This document shows, in pieces, positions 1 to 16,274 of a stretch of DNA of 64,000 nt. The first letter of the stretch is position 1, and each line of letters begins with the position of its first letter. A program made the translations under genes and the position numbers. The notes below the pieces were generated by a model, which saw only the letters and a list, made by a program, of their open reading frames with translations, was not told the origin of the DNA and did no database searches. The DNA comes from Terriglobia bacterium (lineage in GTDB: Bacteria > Acidobacteriota > Terriglobia > Terriglobales > Acidobacteriaceae): the NCBI GenBank assembly GCA_020072845.1, contig JAIQGF010000011.1, positions 248,001 to 312,000 on the forward strand. Reading direction: 5' to 3'.

Positions 1-123
1 GCTCCGGCACAGCGGCTGGTAACGGCGATGGGCGCCGTGGGCCGCAACCTGGCCGTGGTGGTGAACCAGGGCGTGAAGGAGAACAAGTTTGCCGGTGGCG
101 GAGAAGCTGCCGCCGGAGCGTAG
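1..123 (+). CDS. rplJ: 50S ribosomal protein L10, C-terminal fragment
   Basis: The first 40 codons read in frame to a TAG at 121 and match the end of L10: a helix with the sequence ALVTAMGAV-like (here RLVTAMGAVGRNLAVVVNQ) followed by an Ala/Gly-rich tail. L10 is the stalk base that carries L7/L12 dimers on the 50S subunit. Identification relies on the tail plus the following rplL-rpoB-rpoC order, which is the classic arrangement. The 5' part lies outside the window. Confidence 0.85.
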   Translation, partial: APAQRLVTAMGAVGRNLAVVVNQGVKENKFAGGGEAAAGA

Positions 124-124
124 G

Positions 125-217
125 CATTTGTAATTTGCAATTTGTAATTTGTAATTTGCCGTTGGGGCGCATCGGCTCTCGACCAAATTACTCAATTACA
201 GATTACCGATTACCAAT
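125..217. repeat. Inverted pair of heptamer arrays in the rplJ-rplL gap
   Basis: About five copies of a 7-base unit (AATTTGT, with C/A variants) run from 125 to 160. About four copies of a partner with the opposite sense (ATTACNN) run from 187 to 217. The two arms can pair imperfectly. The same AATTTGT unit recurs near 44851-44967. The rest of the 124-397 gap holds the octamer array at 321 and no gene. Confidence 0.75.
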
Positions 218-320
218 TTCATTATCGGTTGTCAGGGGTTGCGGAACGGAAATCGTAGTCGCGTAGTCTGGCGCGACGGCGGACCCAGCCGCACTGGAAA
301 CCTGGCAAGGGATAACAGGA

Positions 321-359
321 AATCGGGCGATCGGGTCATCTGGTGATCGGGTGATCTGA
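321..359 (+). repeat. Octamer array just upstream of rplL
   Basis: Roughly five copies of an 8-base unit (ATCGGGTG with variants) end about 20 bases before the rplL ribosome binding site. A near-identical array is found at 46972-47009, over 46 kb away, so the unit is shared between loci. Confidence 0.7.
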
Positions 360-397
360 GAATCCGAAACAACTGATAACAAAAGGTGGAGACTGAA

Positions 398-784
398 ATG
401 GCGGATCTGCAACAGTTGGAAGAGCAAATCGTAGGGCTGTCGCTGCTGGATGCGGCACAGCTGGTGAAGAAGCTGGAAGAGCGGCTCGGCGTGTCGGCGG
501 CGGCTGCGGCCCCGGTGATGGTGGCGGGCGGCGGCGCCGGTGCAGGCGCGGTGGCGGCTGCGGTGGAAGAGAAGACCGAGTTCAGCGTCATCCTGAAGGA
601 AGTGGGCGCGAACAAGATCAACGTCATCAAAGCGGTGCGTGAAGTCACCAGCCTGGGCTTGAAGGAAGCCAAGGACCTGGTGGACGGCGCGCCCAAGGCG
701 ATCAAGGAAGGCGTCAACAAGGAAGAAGCGGAGAACATCCGCAAGAAATTCACCGACGCCGGCGCAACGGTTGAAGTGAAGTAG
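398..784 (+). CDS. rplL: 50S ribosomal protein L7/L12
   Basis: 128 residues, the normal family length. The N-terminal dimerisation helix (residues 1-33) is followed by an Ala/Gly hinge (about 36-58) and the C-terminal factor-binding domain containing the hallmark [18 protein letters not shown] and [14 protein letters not shown] stretches. It forms the mobile stalk of the 50S subunit that recruits and activates EF-G, EF-Tu and IF2. ATG 398 is preferred over an in-frame GTG at 386, because AAAGGTGGAG at 382-391 sits at the right distance from 398. It follows rplJ in the usual order. Confidence 0.97.
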   Translation: MADLQQLEEQIVGLSLLDAAQLVKKLEERLGVSAAAAAPVMVAGGGAGAGAVAAAVEEKTEFSVILKEVGANKINVIKAVREVTSLGLKEAKDLVDGAPKAIKEGVNKEEAENIRKKFTDAGATVEVK

Positions 785-789
785 AGATA

Positions 790-833
790 GGTGTCGCCCA
801 CATCTGCCAAGAAACAGGCAGATGTGGGGCACC
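790..833. repeat. Palindromic element ending GTGGGGCACC (copy 1)
   Basis: Arms CCCACATCTGCC (797-808) and GGCAGATGTGGG (817-828) form a perfect 12-base stem with an 8-base loop. Outer GGTG/CACC bases can extend it. Related copies lie at 42712-42747 inside waaA and at 55899-55934. It sits immediately after the rplL stop codon. Confidence 0.8.
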
Positions 834-858
834 AAGGATCGAAGTAACTGGGCTGAGG

Positions 859-950
859 GTGCACGGGCCGGGAGGCCGGTGCACACGAGTCAATTCTGAA
901 TCAGGACGGGGCCGGGGGACATCCAACGGAGTACACCGGCCGTGTCCTGA
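859..950 (+). promoter_or_regulatory. Two strong hairpins in the rplL-rpoB leader
   Basis: The 398-base rplL-rpoB gap (785-1182) contains no gene. Besides the palindrome at 790-833 it has a hairpin at 859-884 (GTGCACGGGCC against GGCCGGTGCAC, one mismatch). A longer one spans 901-950, with 15-base arms (TCAGGAC..GGCCGG) that pair at 13 of 15 positions. In E. coli the same gap holds an attenuator and an RNase III processing site that set the ratio of ribosomal protein to polymerase. An analogous role here is inference. Confidence 0.55.
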
Positions 951-1182
951 ACAGGTGACACACAACAGGCGGGCGGTCCTCGCGGGACCGTAGGAACAGG
1001 CCAACTACTGGCGCGGAATACAAAATTTAGATAGCTGAAGTGCCGCACGCGGCGCCCACGGAGAGACTTGTCCCCGAGGGCGCTGCCGTCTTTCGTTCGC
1101 CCCGCCCAGCCGAACAGGGGCGATCAACGGGACGAAGCACGGGCGGATTCCAGGCCGCCGTTCGCAGAGCTGAGGAGTTCTA

Positions 1183-5661
<4,479 letters not shown>

Positions 5662-5667
5662 AAAAGA

Positions 5668-5824
5668 AGTGGCCAGTGGTCAGTGGCCAGTGGTCAGCCG
5701 ACCCTGGTCACGCCACGACCCACACAAGTTCTGCATTTTTATGAAAACGGGGTCTGCCGGTGACGCTCCCGAAACGGCGGATCGAAAATTGAAACTGGCC
5801 ACTGATCACTGACCCCTGGCCAGC
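5668..5824. repeat. Inverted heptamer arrays in the rpoB-rpoC gap
   Basis: Four copies of CAGTGGC/T run from 5668 to 5698. About four copies of the opposite-sense unit CTGGCCA/CTGATCA run from 5793 to 5824. They bracket about 95 bases of unique sequence and could fold into a long imperfect stem in the rpoB-rpoC transcript. The same CAGTGGC family recurs at 18312-18376. Confidence 0.75.
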
Positions 5825-5876
5825 TGATTTCGGGAGCCGCCCGCAGCGGCGTTGGCGCTGCAAATCGGAGGCTACT

Positions 5877-10079
<4,203 letters not shown>

Positions 10080-10082
10080 TTG

Positions 10083-10112
10083 TTAGTTCTGAGTTGTTAG
10101 TTGTCAGTTGTG
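10083..10112 (+). repeat. Heptamer array after rpoC
   Basis: Four copies of a 7-base unit (AGTTGTT/C/G) lie between the rpoC stop codon and its terminator. Confidence 0.7.
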
Positions 10113-10144
10113 AATCGCGGGGCCGAAAGGCCCCGCGATTTTTT
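10113..10144 (+). terminator. Rho-independent terminator of the rpl-rpo operon
   Basis: AATCGCGGGGCC (10113-10124) pairs perfectly with GGCCCCGCGATT (10129-10140) around a GAAA tetraloop and is followed by TTTT. It lies 34 bases after the rpoC stop codon and separates the operon from the accessory island. Confidence 0.92.
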
Positions 10145-10227
10145 GCTTGTTACCGATAGACTCGCTCCGTACGGTTTGGGTACCAGGCCCAGGCTAGATT
10201 CAGAGTTTCCCCTAGCATTGTTAGTCA

Positions 10228-10256
10228 TTGACACTACTTGAAATGCACACTAGTAT
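10228..10256 (+). promoter_or_regulatory. Sigma70-type promoter of the QueC-like island
   Basis: TTGACA at 10228-10233 and TAGTAT at 10251-10256 are separated by exactly 17 bases, a near-consensus housekeeping promoter. The predicted start is near 10263, giving a leader of about 130 bases before the first gene. The rest of the 10145-10395 gap shows no other gene or strong structure. Confidence 0.7.
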
Positions 10257-10395
10257 CCTCTCGCTTCCCCATCTCGGCGCATATCTAGTTTGTGATTGAC
10301 GCAATTGCAGGTGGCACGTTAACCGTTTCTCGAGTTGTTCCTAGTTTTCGAGCAACAGAGTCGATGTGTGCGGAGCTACTCACAACCCACAAACT

Positions 10396-11223
10396 ATGAA
10401 TAGAAGCCGAAATCGCAGGGGAGGTGTCGTTGACTCTTTACCACTCTGTCTGGTGCTCTTCGGCTTGATCGGGCCAATCAGCCAAACCTGGCCGCACTTT
10501 GTTTCGCGAGTCAGCGGTGTTCTCAAAAGGCTCGGGGAGATCTTACTTTTTTTGGCAGCTCACTCTGCACACGTGGCAAAGTGGCTATTGCCTCATGAGC
10601 ACGGTTCGCTTCCCGCTTATTTTTCCATGTACGCGGTAATCCTGGTGGTTGTTTACGCGGCCTACAGAGGGAGAAAGGATGCTACCGTGATTTCGCCTTT
10701 CTGCCTTCCGGCGGATGCGAAGCTCCCCTTCAGTGAGCACACTGTGGCGAACGCACTGCGGGACGCGCTACTGGAAATCCAACGAGAAGCGGAGCATGGC
10801 ATTCGGGGCAAATCGACAAGTTTGGTGGGGCTTGGGTCTTCGGAGTTAAAAGAGCTCAAGCTGCCGGATCTGAAGGATTTTAGCGTTCAGGCTCGTTTTT
10901 CAGTCGAAGTACAGGGATTCTCGCTTGACGCTGCGATTTCGGTTGCCCGGAAGTTGTTCGGCAAGGAGCGAATCATCTCTGGCGATGTGGTAACCGACGG
11001 CACTATCTTTTTCTTGTTGGTACGATCGCAAGAAATGGGTCCCTGGAAGATAGGTCCACAACCAGCAACTATGGTTGGTCTGGACTCGGCAGTTCGCGAA
11101 TTAGGTCTTAAAGTAGTTGAAGCGTCGCACCCCACACTTCTGGCAGCCCATGAAATCGCAATCGGCAAGTACGAACAAGCCCTAGATCGTCTGACGAAGT
11201 TGGTGCAGAATGCGCGAGAATAG
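10396..11223 (+). CDS. Two-TM membrane protein of the QueC-like island, unknown function
   Basis: 275 residues from ATG 10396. An in-frame GTG at 10366 would add ten residues, and neither start has a clear ribosome binding site. There are two hydrophobic segments: residues about 15-29 (LPLCLVLFGLIGPIS) and about 78-95 (SMYAVILVVVYAA). A soluble C-terminal part of about 175 residues follows and contains no P-loop, nuclease or protease motif that I recognise. I do not recognise the family. It is the first gene of a four-gene unit and overlaps the TPR gene by 14 bases, so the two are probably co-translated. It occupies the place that the ATPase QatA holds in Qat systems but lacks a Walker motif. 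Base composition is visibly less GC-rich than in rpoC, which suggests transfer. Confidence 0.75.
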   Translation: MNRSRNRRGGVVDSLPLCLVLFGLIGPISQTWPHFVSRVSGVLKRLGEILLFLAAHSAHVAKWLLPHEHGSLPAYFSMYAVILVVVYAAYRGRKDATVISPFCLPADAKLPFSEHTVANALRDALLEIQREAEHGIRGKSTSLVGLGSSELKELKLPDLKDFSVQARFSVEVQGFSLDAAISVARKLFGKERIISGDVVTDGTIFFLLVRSQEMGPWKIGPQPATMVGLDSAVRELGLKVVEASHPTLLAAHEIAIGKYEQALDRLTKLVQNARE

Positions 11224-11845
11224 GAAGATTGACATCCAGCTATATGAATTGGCGGCGGTGCTTCGTGCCGACGAGTTGATCAAGGAAAATAAGATAGAGG
11301 AATCATTAAACCTCGTGAAGAGAGCATTCGACCTCGTCCCGCGAGGTGGGTTTGTGGCTTACAACCTGGGTGTAACTTTTCAACAAAACCGTAAGTTCAC
11401 TGAAGCCATTTCTGCTTACCGCGAAGCCCTGCGGGCTAAGCCGAACTTCTACGAGGCCCTTGTGAACCTTGGCAATGCGCTGACTGAACATGGGGAACCG
11501 GAGGAAGCTATCGGGATCTATAAAAAAGCCCGCCAACTGGACGATAAGGACGCAGATCTCCCATACAACATGGGCATTGCGCATGAGGATACGGGCCAAA
11601 TTGATGCCGCCCTTCGGGACTACCAAGAGGCTGTGCGTCTCAACTATAAGCATATTCTCGCACTGTTCAATCTCGCCCGACTGTATATACAAAAGGGCGA
11701 GTACAGGAACGCCGTCGACACCTTGGAAAAAGCACACGGCAGCGATTCAAACAATGAGGAGGTCAGAGGCCTCCTTAATGCTGCACGCGGACTACTAGAG
11801 GAGCAAGAGAAGGCCGAGCAACAAAGCAAGTCCAAACTGGATTAG
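11210..11845 (+). CDS. Tetratricopeptide-repeat protein of the QueC-like island
   Basis: 211 residues. At least four TPR units fill residues about 48-183. Examples are AYNLGVTFQQNRKFTEAIS, ALVNLGNALTEHGEPEEAI, LPYNMGIAHEDTGQIDAAL and ALFNLARLYIQKGEYRNAV. A charged Gln/Lys tail closes the protein. There is no signal peptide, so it is a cytoplasmic scaffold or peptide-binding adaptor. ATG 11210 lies inside the end of the upstream membrane-protein gene, which points to translational coupling. The next gene starts 25 bases downstream. In this setting it probably tethers or senses partners in the island, which is inference from context. Confidence 0.85.
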   Translation: MRENRKIDIQLYELAAVLRADELIKENKIEESLNLVKRAFDLVPRGGFVAYNLGVTFQQNRKFTEAISAYREALRAKPNFYEALVNLGNALTEHGEPEEAIGIYKKARQLDDKDADLPYNMGIAHEDTGQIDAALRDYQEAVRLNYKHILALFNLARLYIQKGEYRNAVDTLEKAHGSDSNNEEVRGLLNAARGLLEEQEKAEQQSKSKLD

Positions 11846-11870
11846 TTCATGCAACGCGAGGTGTCATCGC

Positions 11871-12647
11871 ATGGGCAGCCAAAGCGTAACCGATTTTTCA
11901 GCTGCGAAAACAAAGCGTATCCGGGCAAGGATTTATGAATATAACCCGAGAAGCCCAGACGCCGACCGTCAGGCTTGGGACACCGGGGCCGATCTAATTG
12001 GAACCTTTAGCACAAGTAGTCCCTACGCAAAGGCCCTGGCAGGCGCAAGCGTTAGAACTGCCTACGAACTGCTCTTGACCCTGGCAGAAGACCTGCAAAG
12101 GAGTAGGAACGCTCAGGATGTATTTACTAAGCACGGAATCTCCCCGGACGTGCAAAGGCCCTATGGCGCGTTGGCGGCAAAGGTCAGCCAGTCGTTGGAC
12201 GAAAACCTTGCTGCAGGCTCCAAGGCGACCGATGCAGCCCCAGCTGCAAATGATGCACTTCGCCGAACCCTGTTGACCGTAATCTCGGAAGGCCTCCCAA
12301 GGGGGAGGGCCGCGGCCGATGCGTCGGCGGAAGAGATCCGCGAGGCTTTCCGGAGCGCCGGAAAGAGCAGGACCGCAGCTGTATTCTTGCAGAACGTGAT
12401 CAGTTCCCTGGAAAGAGGGACCCTTGACGGGGCACGTGGTAAGGCTTCACCGGCAAAGGTGGAGCAGGTTGTCAAGAAAATTGACAGCGGAGTGGCGAGG
12501 GCGGTCGGTGAAGTATTTGTGAAATCAGCGGAAGCAGCGGGGACTGACGCAAAGGACATTCTGAAGGCGTTCAAGCGAGGCGGGCATAAATGGAAAGAGA
12601 TGCAAAGGGACGTTGTTGAGAAACTTGAGCAGGGGAGACCGTCCTAA
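11871..12647 (+). CDS. Unknown protein with Met-Gly-Ser start, QatB-position partner of the QueC-like enzyme
   Basis: 258 residues, mostly helical and rich in Ala, Lys and Glu, with no TM segment and no motif I can assign. ATG 11871 is the first possible start and has GAGGTG at 11858-11863, seven bases upstream. The protein begins Met-Gly-Ser, so a free N-terminal glycine would be exposed after Met removal. It lies directly upstream of the QueC/QatC-like gene, the position of QatB in Qat defence loci, but I see no convincing similarity to QatB. The C-terminal third (VKKIDSGVARAVGEVF, then DAKDILKAFKRGGHKWKE) looks amphipathic. Function unknown. The gene order and the glycine start make it a candidate substrate of the next enzyme. 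Confidence 0.78.
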   Translation: MGSQSVTDFSAAKTKRIRARIYEYNPRSPDADRQAWDTGADLIGTFSTSSPYAKALAGASVRTAYELLLTLAEDLQRSRNAQDVFTKHGISPDVQRPYGALAAKVSQSLDENLAAGSKATDAAPAANDALRRTLLTVISEGLPRGRAAADASAEEIREAFRSAGKSRTAAVFLQNVISSLERGTLDGARGKASPAKVEQVVKKIDSGVARAVGEVFVKSAEAAGTDAKDILKAFKRGGHKWKEMQRDVVEKLEQGRPS

Positions 12648-12712
12648 GCATTGCGCTGCGTCAAACGCAGTGTGAACAGGTAGAATAGGGGGATCGTGGG
12701 GCAAGCTTTCCA

Positions 12713-14131
12713 ATGAAGGCCAATATTATCTGTGGCTACGGCGCAAGTGAGATCCGCCGACAGAAAGACGGCGAGGGAACCCTGTTGCTGTCATCTGATC
12801 GCCAGTCCGGGAACGTGCTCCTGGATGTGGACGGGATTTCGCGGGAGTTGAGCAGCGAATTCGATCCGGTCAGTCGAGATCTCTGCGAGATCGCTGCTTA
12901 CGTGTATCTAGCTGACAAAGCCATTCCCCGTGGGCGCCACGAGAACTGGATCCGGAACCTATCGTTCGTCGTGGCCGTGCGTGATTGTGACCGTTGGGAG
13001 GAGGTTAAGCCCATCCTCACCAATGCTGTGGGGTTTCTTTCCGGCGACAACGTTGAATTTCGCTTCGTACGGAAGAAAGGTGAGAGCGAAACCCGGCCTG
13101 TCGTTGATCAGCATCCCGCATCGCCCCGCGCCGATTCGGATTGTGTGAGCCTGTTTTCAGGTGGACTGGATTCCCTGGCAGGCGCTGTCTACTTAATTCA
13201 GAACGGTCGGCGTCCGCTGTTCGCCAGTCATCACGCCAGCCCTCAGCTCAAGGTTCTTCAGAACAAGTTGATGCAAGCGGTAGGACGAGAATTCGACCGA
13301 TCGTTCGAACATCTCAAGTACCGCGTAACCTCTCACAAGACGTCAACGAGCCCTCCTTATAAACGCAAAGAGAGCTCGCATCGCGCAAGGTCCTTCATGT
13401 TCTTGAGCTTCGCCGCCGCTGCCGCCGCGGTGCGTGGTCTTTCAGATATTTACATCTGCGAGAACGGCGTGATGTCGCTGAACGTCCCGATATCTGAGGC
13501 GCGGAAGGGCAGCCGCTCGACTCGCCACGCCCATCCGCTGTTCTTGCGGTATTTCAACGAACTGATCAGTGCGCTCTATGGACGTAAGTTTTCTGTTCGC
13601 AATTCGTTTGCGTTTTGGACCAAGAGTGAAGAATGCAAGCTTCTCCGAAGCACGAAGCTTTTGCCGCAGATCAAGCATACCGTTACCTGCTGGGGCTACC
13701 CGAATCTGACATTGCGGTACAAGGACTCTAACCACTGTGGTTCGTGCTTGCCCTGTATAGTGCGGCGCATATCGTTGATTGCCTCGGGGCTCGAGAAGTA
13801 TGACGACCGTTACATTTTCGACATTTTCAATCCTGGAAATGAGGCAACAGAGAAGCAACTTCGAAACATTGAGGATCTGATCTTCTTTTGTAATCGCTTT
13901 GCACACTTGTCCAAGACGGAACTGCTCTACGAGTATCCGGAACTCGTGATGGTTGAAGGGGGCTTGAACGGCACTGGTGAAGACCGGATTGGAAGAATCA
14001 TCCAGGTGTACAAAGAGTTTGCTGATGAAGTCCTCTCAGCTATTGGGCACCGCAACCCTGCTATTGTGCGGAGCACGCTGGATGAGGTTGCTGTTTTGGG
14101 CCACCTTACTCCATACGCCACTTCGGTCTAA
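12713..14131 (+). CDS. QueC/QatC-like ATP-pyrophosphatase (7-cyano-7-deazaguanine synthase family)
   Basis: 472 residues, about twice the length of a biosynthetic QueC. The N-terminal extension (about 1-140) has the DLCEIAAYVYLADKAIPRG and GFLSGDNVEFRF blocks that I associate with defence-type QatC proteins. The catalytic half opens with the PP-loop SGGLDS at residues 149-154 and carries a zinc site formed by Cys326 and CGSCLPC (Cys342, 345, 348), as in QueC. The family adenylates a carboxylate or amide of a deazapurine. The length, N-terminal domain and lack of any other queuosine gene nearby argue for a specialised, probably anti-phage role rather than tRNA modification. It is the last intact gene of the island. 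Confidence 0.85.
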   Translation: MKANIICGYGASEIRRQKDGEGTLLLSSDRQSGNVLLDVDGISRELSSEFDPVSRDLCEIAAYVYLADKAIPRGRHENWIRNLSFVVAVRDCDRWEEVKPILTNAVGFLSGDNVEFRFVRKKGESETRPVVDQHPASPRADSDCVSLFSGGLDSLAGAVYLIQNGRRPLFASHHASPQLKVLQNKLMQAVGREFDRSFEHLKYRVTSHKTSTSPPYKRKESSHRARSFMFLSFAAAAAAVRGLSDIYICENGVMSLNVPISEARKGSRSTRHAHPLFLRYFNELISALYGRKFSVRNSFAFWTKSEECKLLRSTKLLPQIKHTVTCWGYPNLTLRYKDSNHCGSCLPCIVRRISLIASGLEKYDDRYIFDIFNPGNEATEKQLRNIEDLIFFCNRFAHLSKTELLYEYPELVMVEGGLNGTGEDRIGRIIQVYKEFADEVLSAIGHRNPAIVRSTLDEVAVLGHLTPYATSV

Positions 14132-14139
14132 CTGCATGA

Positions 14140-14493
14140 GGAGGTCTCCAGCGCATTCCGTCGGTTACAGGGTTCATCCGAACTTCGGCCGTCGTTTTGG
14201 CGGAACTGTGGCGGGGCGCGAGCACACGTTCTGAGCGCAGAATCGTCGGAGCCCTCGAGCGCAGCCATCCGGTTCTGACCCCGACCCAGAACAACTGGAT
14301 TGAATCAGGCCGGTTGCTCGGAAAGATTCGCGCCGCTCACGGGTTGTCTCCGCATCGGCGGCGCGCTCTTCACTTCGACGTACTGATTGCCCTCACAGCG
14401 CGCTCCCACGGAGCGCGCCTGATCACCTCCAATCGCCGCGATTTCGAGCTGATCCACCGCTACAGAAGGTTCGAGCTGGAAGTATGGAGTTAG
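14140..14493 (+). pseudogene. Decapitated PIN-domain (VapC-like) toxin remnant
   Basis: The frame is open from 14140, just after a TGA. It encodes TSAVVLAELWRGA, then NNWIESGRLLGKIRA and LHFDVLIALTARSHGARLITSNRRDFEL. These are the middle and C-terminal strands of a PIN ribonuclease, with Asp in HFDVLIA and Asp in NRRDFEL. The usual N-terminal strand with the first catalytic Asp (xLLDTN or similar) is absent, and the first start-like codon, TTG 14197, is internal to the fold. No antitoxin gene is visible. It starts within ten bases of the QueC-like stop codon, so the deletion may be tied to insertion of the island. Confidence 0.75.
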
Positions 14494-14569
14494 CGGAAAC
14501 GGCTCATGAGCAGACTGTTCCGAAACTCGTGCCGTCCCTAACGGGACTCGGTCTTCTTTTGCCATTTGA

Positions 14570-14765
14570 CCCGGCACTTACGTGCCGGGCTAGGTTCTGC
14601 CGCCCCGGCGGGGCTGTGCTCGTGCCGTCCCTGCGGAGTCTGCGTCATAGCCGTGCCGCGCCGCTGGCGCTCACGCTTTTTGGTCCACTTTACCCAGCGC
14701 TGCCGCGCTGGGCTAACGAATTTCGCCGCTCCGCGGCTGGTTTCGGTTCGCTTTTGGACCACTGC
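14570..14765 (+). repeat. Composite multi-hairpin element, copy R1
   Basis: There are four hairpins in a row. H1 is CCCGGCAC..GTGCCGGG with CTAGGTTCTGC after it. H2 is CGCGCCGCTGGCGC. H3 is CCCAGCGCTGCCGCGCTGGG followed by CTAACGAA. H4 is CGCCGCTCCGCGGCTGG. The element closes with TTGGACCACTGC. The same order, including the closing dodecamer, occurs in copy R2 at 19361-19625. It is part of the gene-free stretch 14494-15292. Further GC hairpins around 14838-14880 precede the tandem repeat at 14891. Confidence 0.8.
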
Positions 14766-14890
14766 AACGGGCGAAATCGAGCTATGACACAGACACCTAC
14801 GGGACTCGGATGATTTTGTTTGGGGGAGTTCCCGGCGCTGAAGCGCCGGGCTATTTTCACCCGCCGCTACGCGGCTGAGGAGTGATGGCA

Positions 14891-15068
14891 AGAGATGAGC
14901 GATCCCCCCGAGAGTGGTCGCGACTCTACCCGGGCGAGAGATCGGCGATCCCCCGAGAGTGATCGCGACTCTACCCTGGCGAGAGATGAGCGACCCTCCG
15001 AAAGTGGTCGCGACTCTACCCGGGCGAGAGATCGGCGATCCCCCGAGAGTGGTCGCGACTCTACCCGC
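14891..15068. repeat. Four tandem copies of a 45-46 base unit
   Basis: Units begin at 14891, 14937, 14982 and 15027. Each contains AGAGTGGTCGCGACTCT-like sequence, with the self-complementary core GTCGCGAC and outer AGAGT/ACTCT arms. The copies differ by a few bases and alternate between GATGAGCGA and GATCGGCGA at their starts. There are no unique spacers, so this is not a CRISPR array. The stretch 15069-15292 after it holds no gene and only the leader of the BrkB-like gene. Confidence 0.85.
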
Positions 15069-15292
15069 ACTCGGGGGCAAAAGTGAAGTGTGGGTAATCG
15101 GGAATCAGCGTGCTGGCGCCCGCGACCGGCGCGACGCTAGGCTGAGGCGCGATCGACCATTTAGAATATGGGCGGAGAGGTGAATGCGGGGCATCCGCCC
15201 CTCTTCCTGTTTCGTGGGGTACCGAAGTAGGGTATTTCGGAAGCGGCCGAAACCTTATAAAGTAGCCGATTGTGGAATAAAGTACGCCGATT

Positions 15293-16243
15293 GTGGAGGG
15301 GGATACCGTCGGCTCCGCCATCAAAATTTCTGACCAGCCGGCGCCAGCGCGGCCTCCCGACCGCGGGCCCACGGAGCCATCTCGCGGGCTATTTGTGCTG
15401 AAGCTGTTGAAGAACGTGCGCGTCGCGCTGTGGCGTGCCTTCGTGCACGATGCCTTTGGTGTCGCCAAGGGCGGCGCCTTTTCCGCCATCCTGACGCTGT
15501 TTCCCGCGCTCATGGTGGCCGGCGCCATCATTGCCACCTTCGAGCGCCGCGCCGAGTACATACGCGAGGTCTCCGGCGCTGCCTACCAAATCCTGCCGCC
15601 CGGCGCCAGCGGCGTGGTCCGCGCCTTCTTCGAATCCACCCAGGGCAAGTCGGGCCGGGTGCTGGTGGCGGCATCCCTGATCACGCTGTGGACCGCCTCC
15701 GGGGTCATGATTTCCTGGATGGAAGGCTTCCGCAACGCTTACCAGTTCCCCAAAGTATGGGGGGTGGTGAAGGAACGGCTGATCGCCTTCGGGCTGGTCG
15801 TCATGGCGGGGATTCCGCTGACCTTTGCCACCGTGCTGGTGGCGTTCGGCAACCAGATTGAAGCGCGCTTGACCGCCGACCTGGGGTACGCATTGGGACC
15901 GTACGTGCTGCTGGTGTGGACCGCCCTGCGCTGGCTGATTGCCATCCTGACCAGCGTGGCGGTGATGCAGCTCATCTATCACAACGCGGTGCCGCGCACC
16001 CTGAGCTGGCACACGGTATTGCCGGGCGCGGGGCTGGCCACCGCCATCTGGTTTCCCGCCACCATCGCGTTTGGCTGGTATGTCCGCCACTTTGCCGCCT
16101 ACAGCCTGTTCTACGGCTCGCTGGCGGCGGCCATTGTGCTGCTGATCTGGCTGTACATCATTTCGGTGATCGTGCTGGTGGGCGCCGAGTTCAACGCGCT
16201 GCTCTATCCGCGCATGGTGGTGGCGGGGAACAAGGGGCAATAG
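15293..16243 (+). CDS. YihY/BrkB family inner-membrane protein
   Basis: 316 residues with about six hydrophobic segments spread over residues 55-300, plus the family blocks WRAFVHDAFGVAKGGAFSAI near the N-terminus and AAIVLLIWLYIISVIVLVGAEFNA near the C-terminus. YihY/BrkB proteins (once mislabelled ribonuclease BN) are integral membrane proteins of uncertain, possibly transport, function. The start is uncertain. GTG 15293 is the first option and has no good ribosome binding site, while an internal GTG near residue 33 would remove a Pro-rich leader. It stands alone on the plus strand between repeats. Confidence 0.85.
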   Translation: MEGDTVGSAIKISDQPAPARPPDRGPTEPSRGLFVLKLLKNVRVALWRAFVHDAFGVAKGGAFSAILTLFPALMVAGAIIATFERRAEYIREVSGAAYQILPPGASGVVRAFFESTQGKSGRVLVAASLITLWTASGVMISWMEGFRNAYQFPKVWGVVKERLIAFGLVVMAGIPLTFATVLVAFGNQIEARLTADLGYALGPYVLLVWTALRWLIAILTSVAVMQLIYHNAVPRTLSWHTVLPGAGLATAIWFPATIAFGWYVRHFAAYSLFYGSLAAAIVLLIWLYIISVIVLVGAEFNALLYPRMVVAGNKGQ

Positions 16244-16274
16244 TTTTTCAGCAGGTCAGTTTCTCAGTTTGTCA

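Noticed and set aside
10396-14131. Canonical QatABCD defence system
   Set aside because: Only the QatC-like gene fits. There is no Walker-containing QatA, no TatD-type QatD, and the QatB-position protein shows no clear similarity.
14891-15068. Possible CRISPR array
   Set aside because: Units are contiguous, with no unique spacers and no cas genes.
14538-15080. 180-codon minus-strand frame with repeated RPGRVATTLGGS-like units
   Set aside because: It is the translation of the 45-base tandem repeat and hairpin elements, not a conserved protein.
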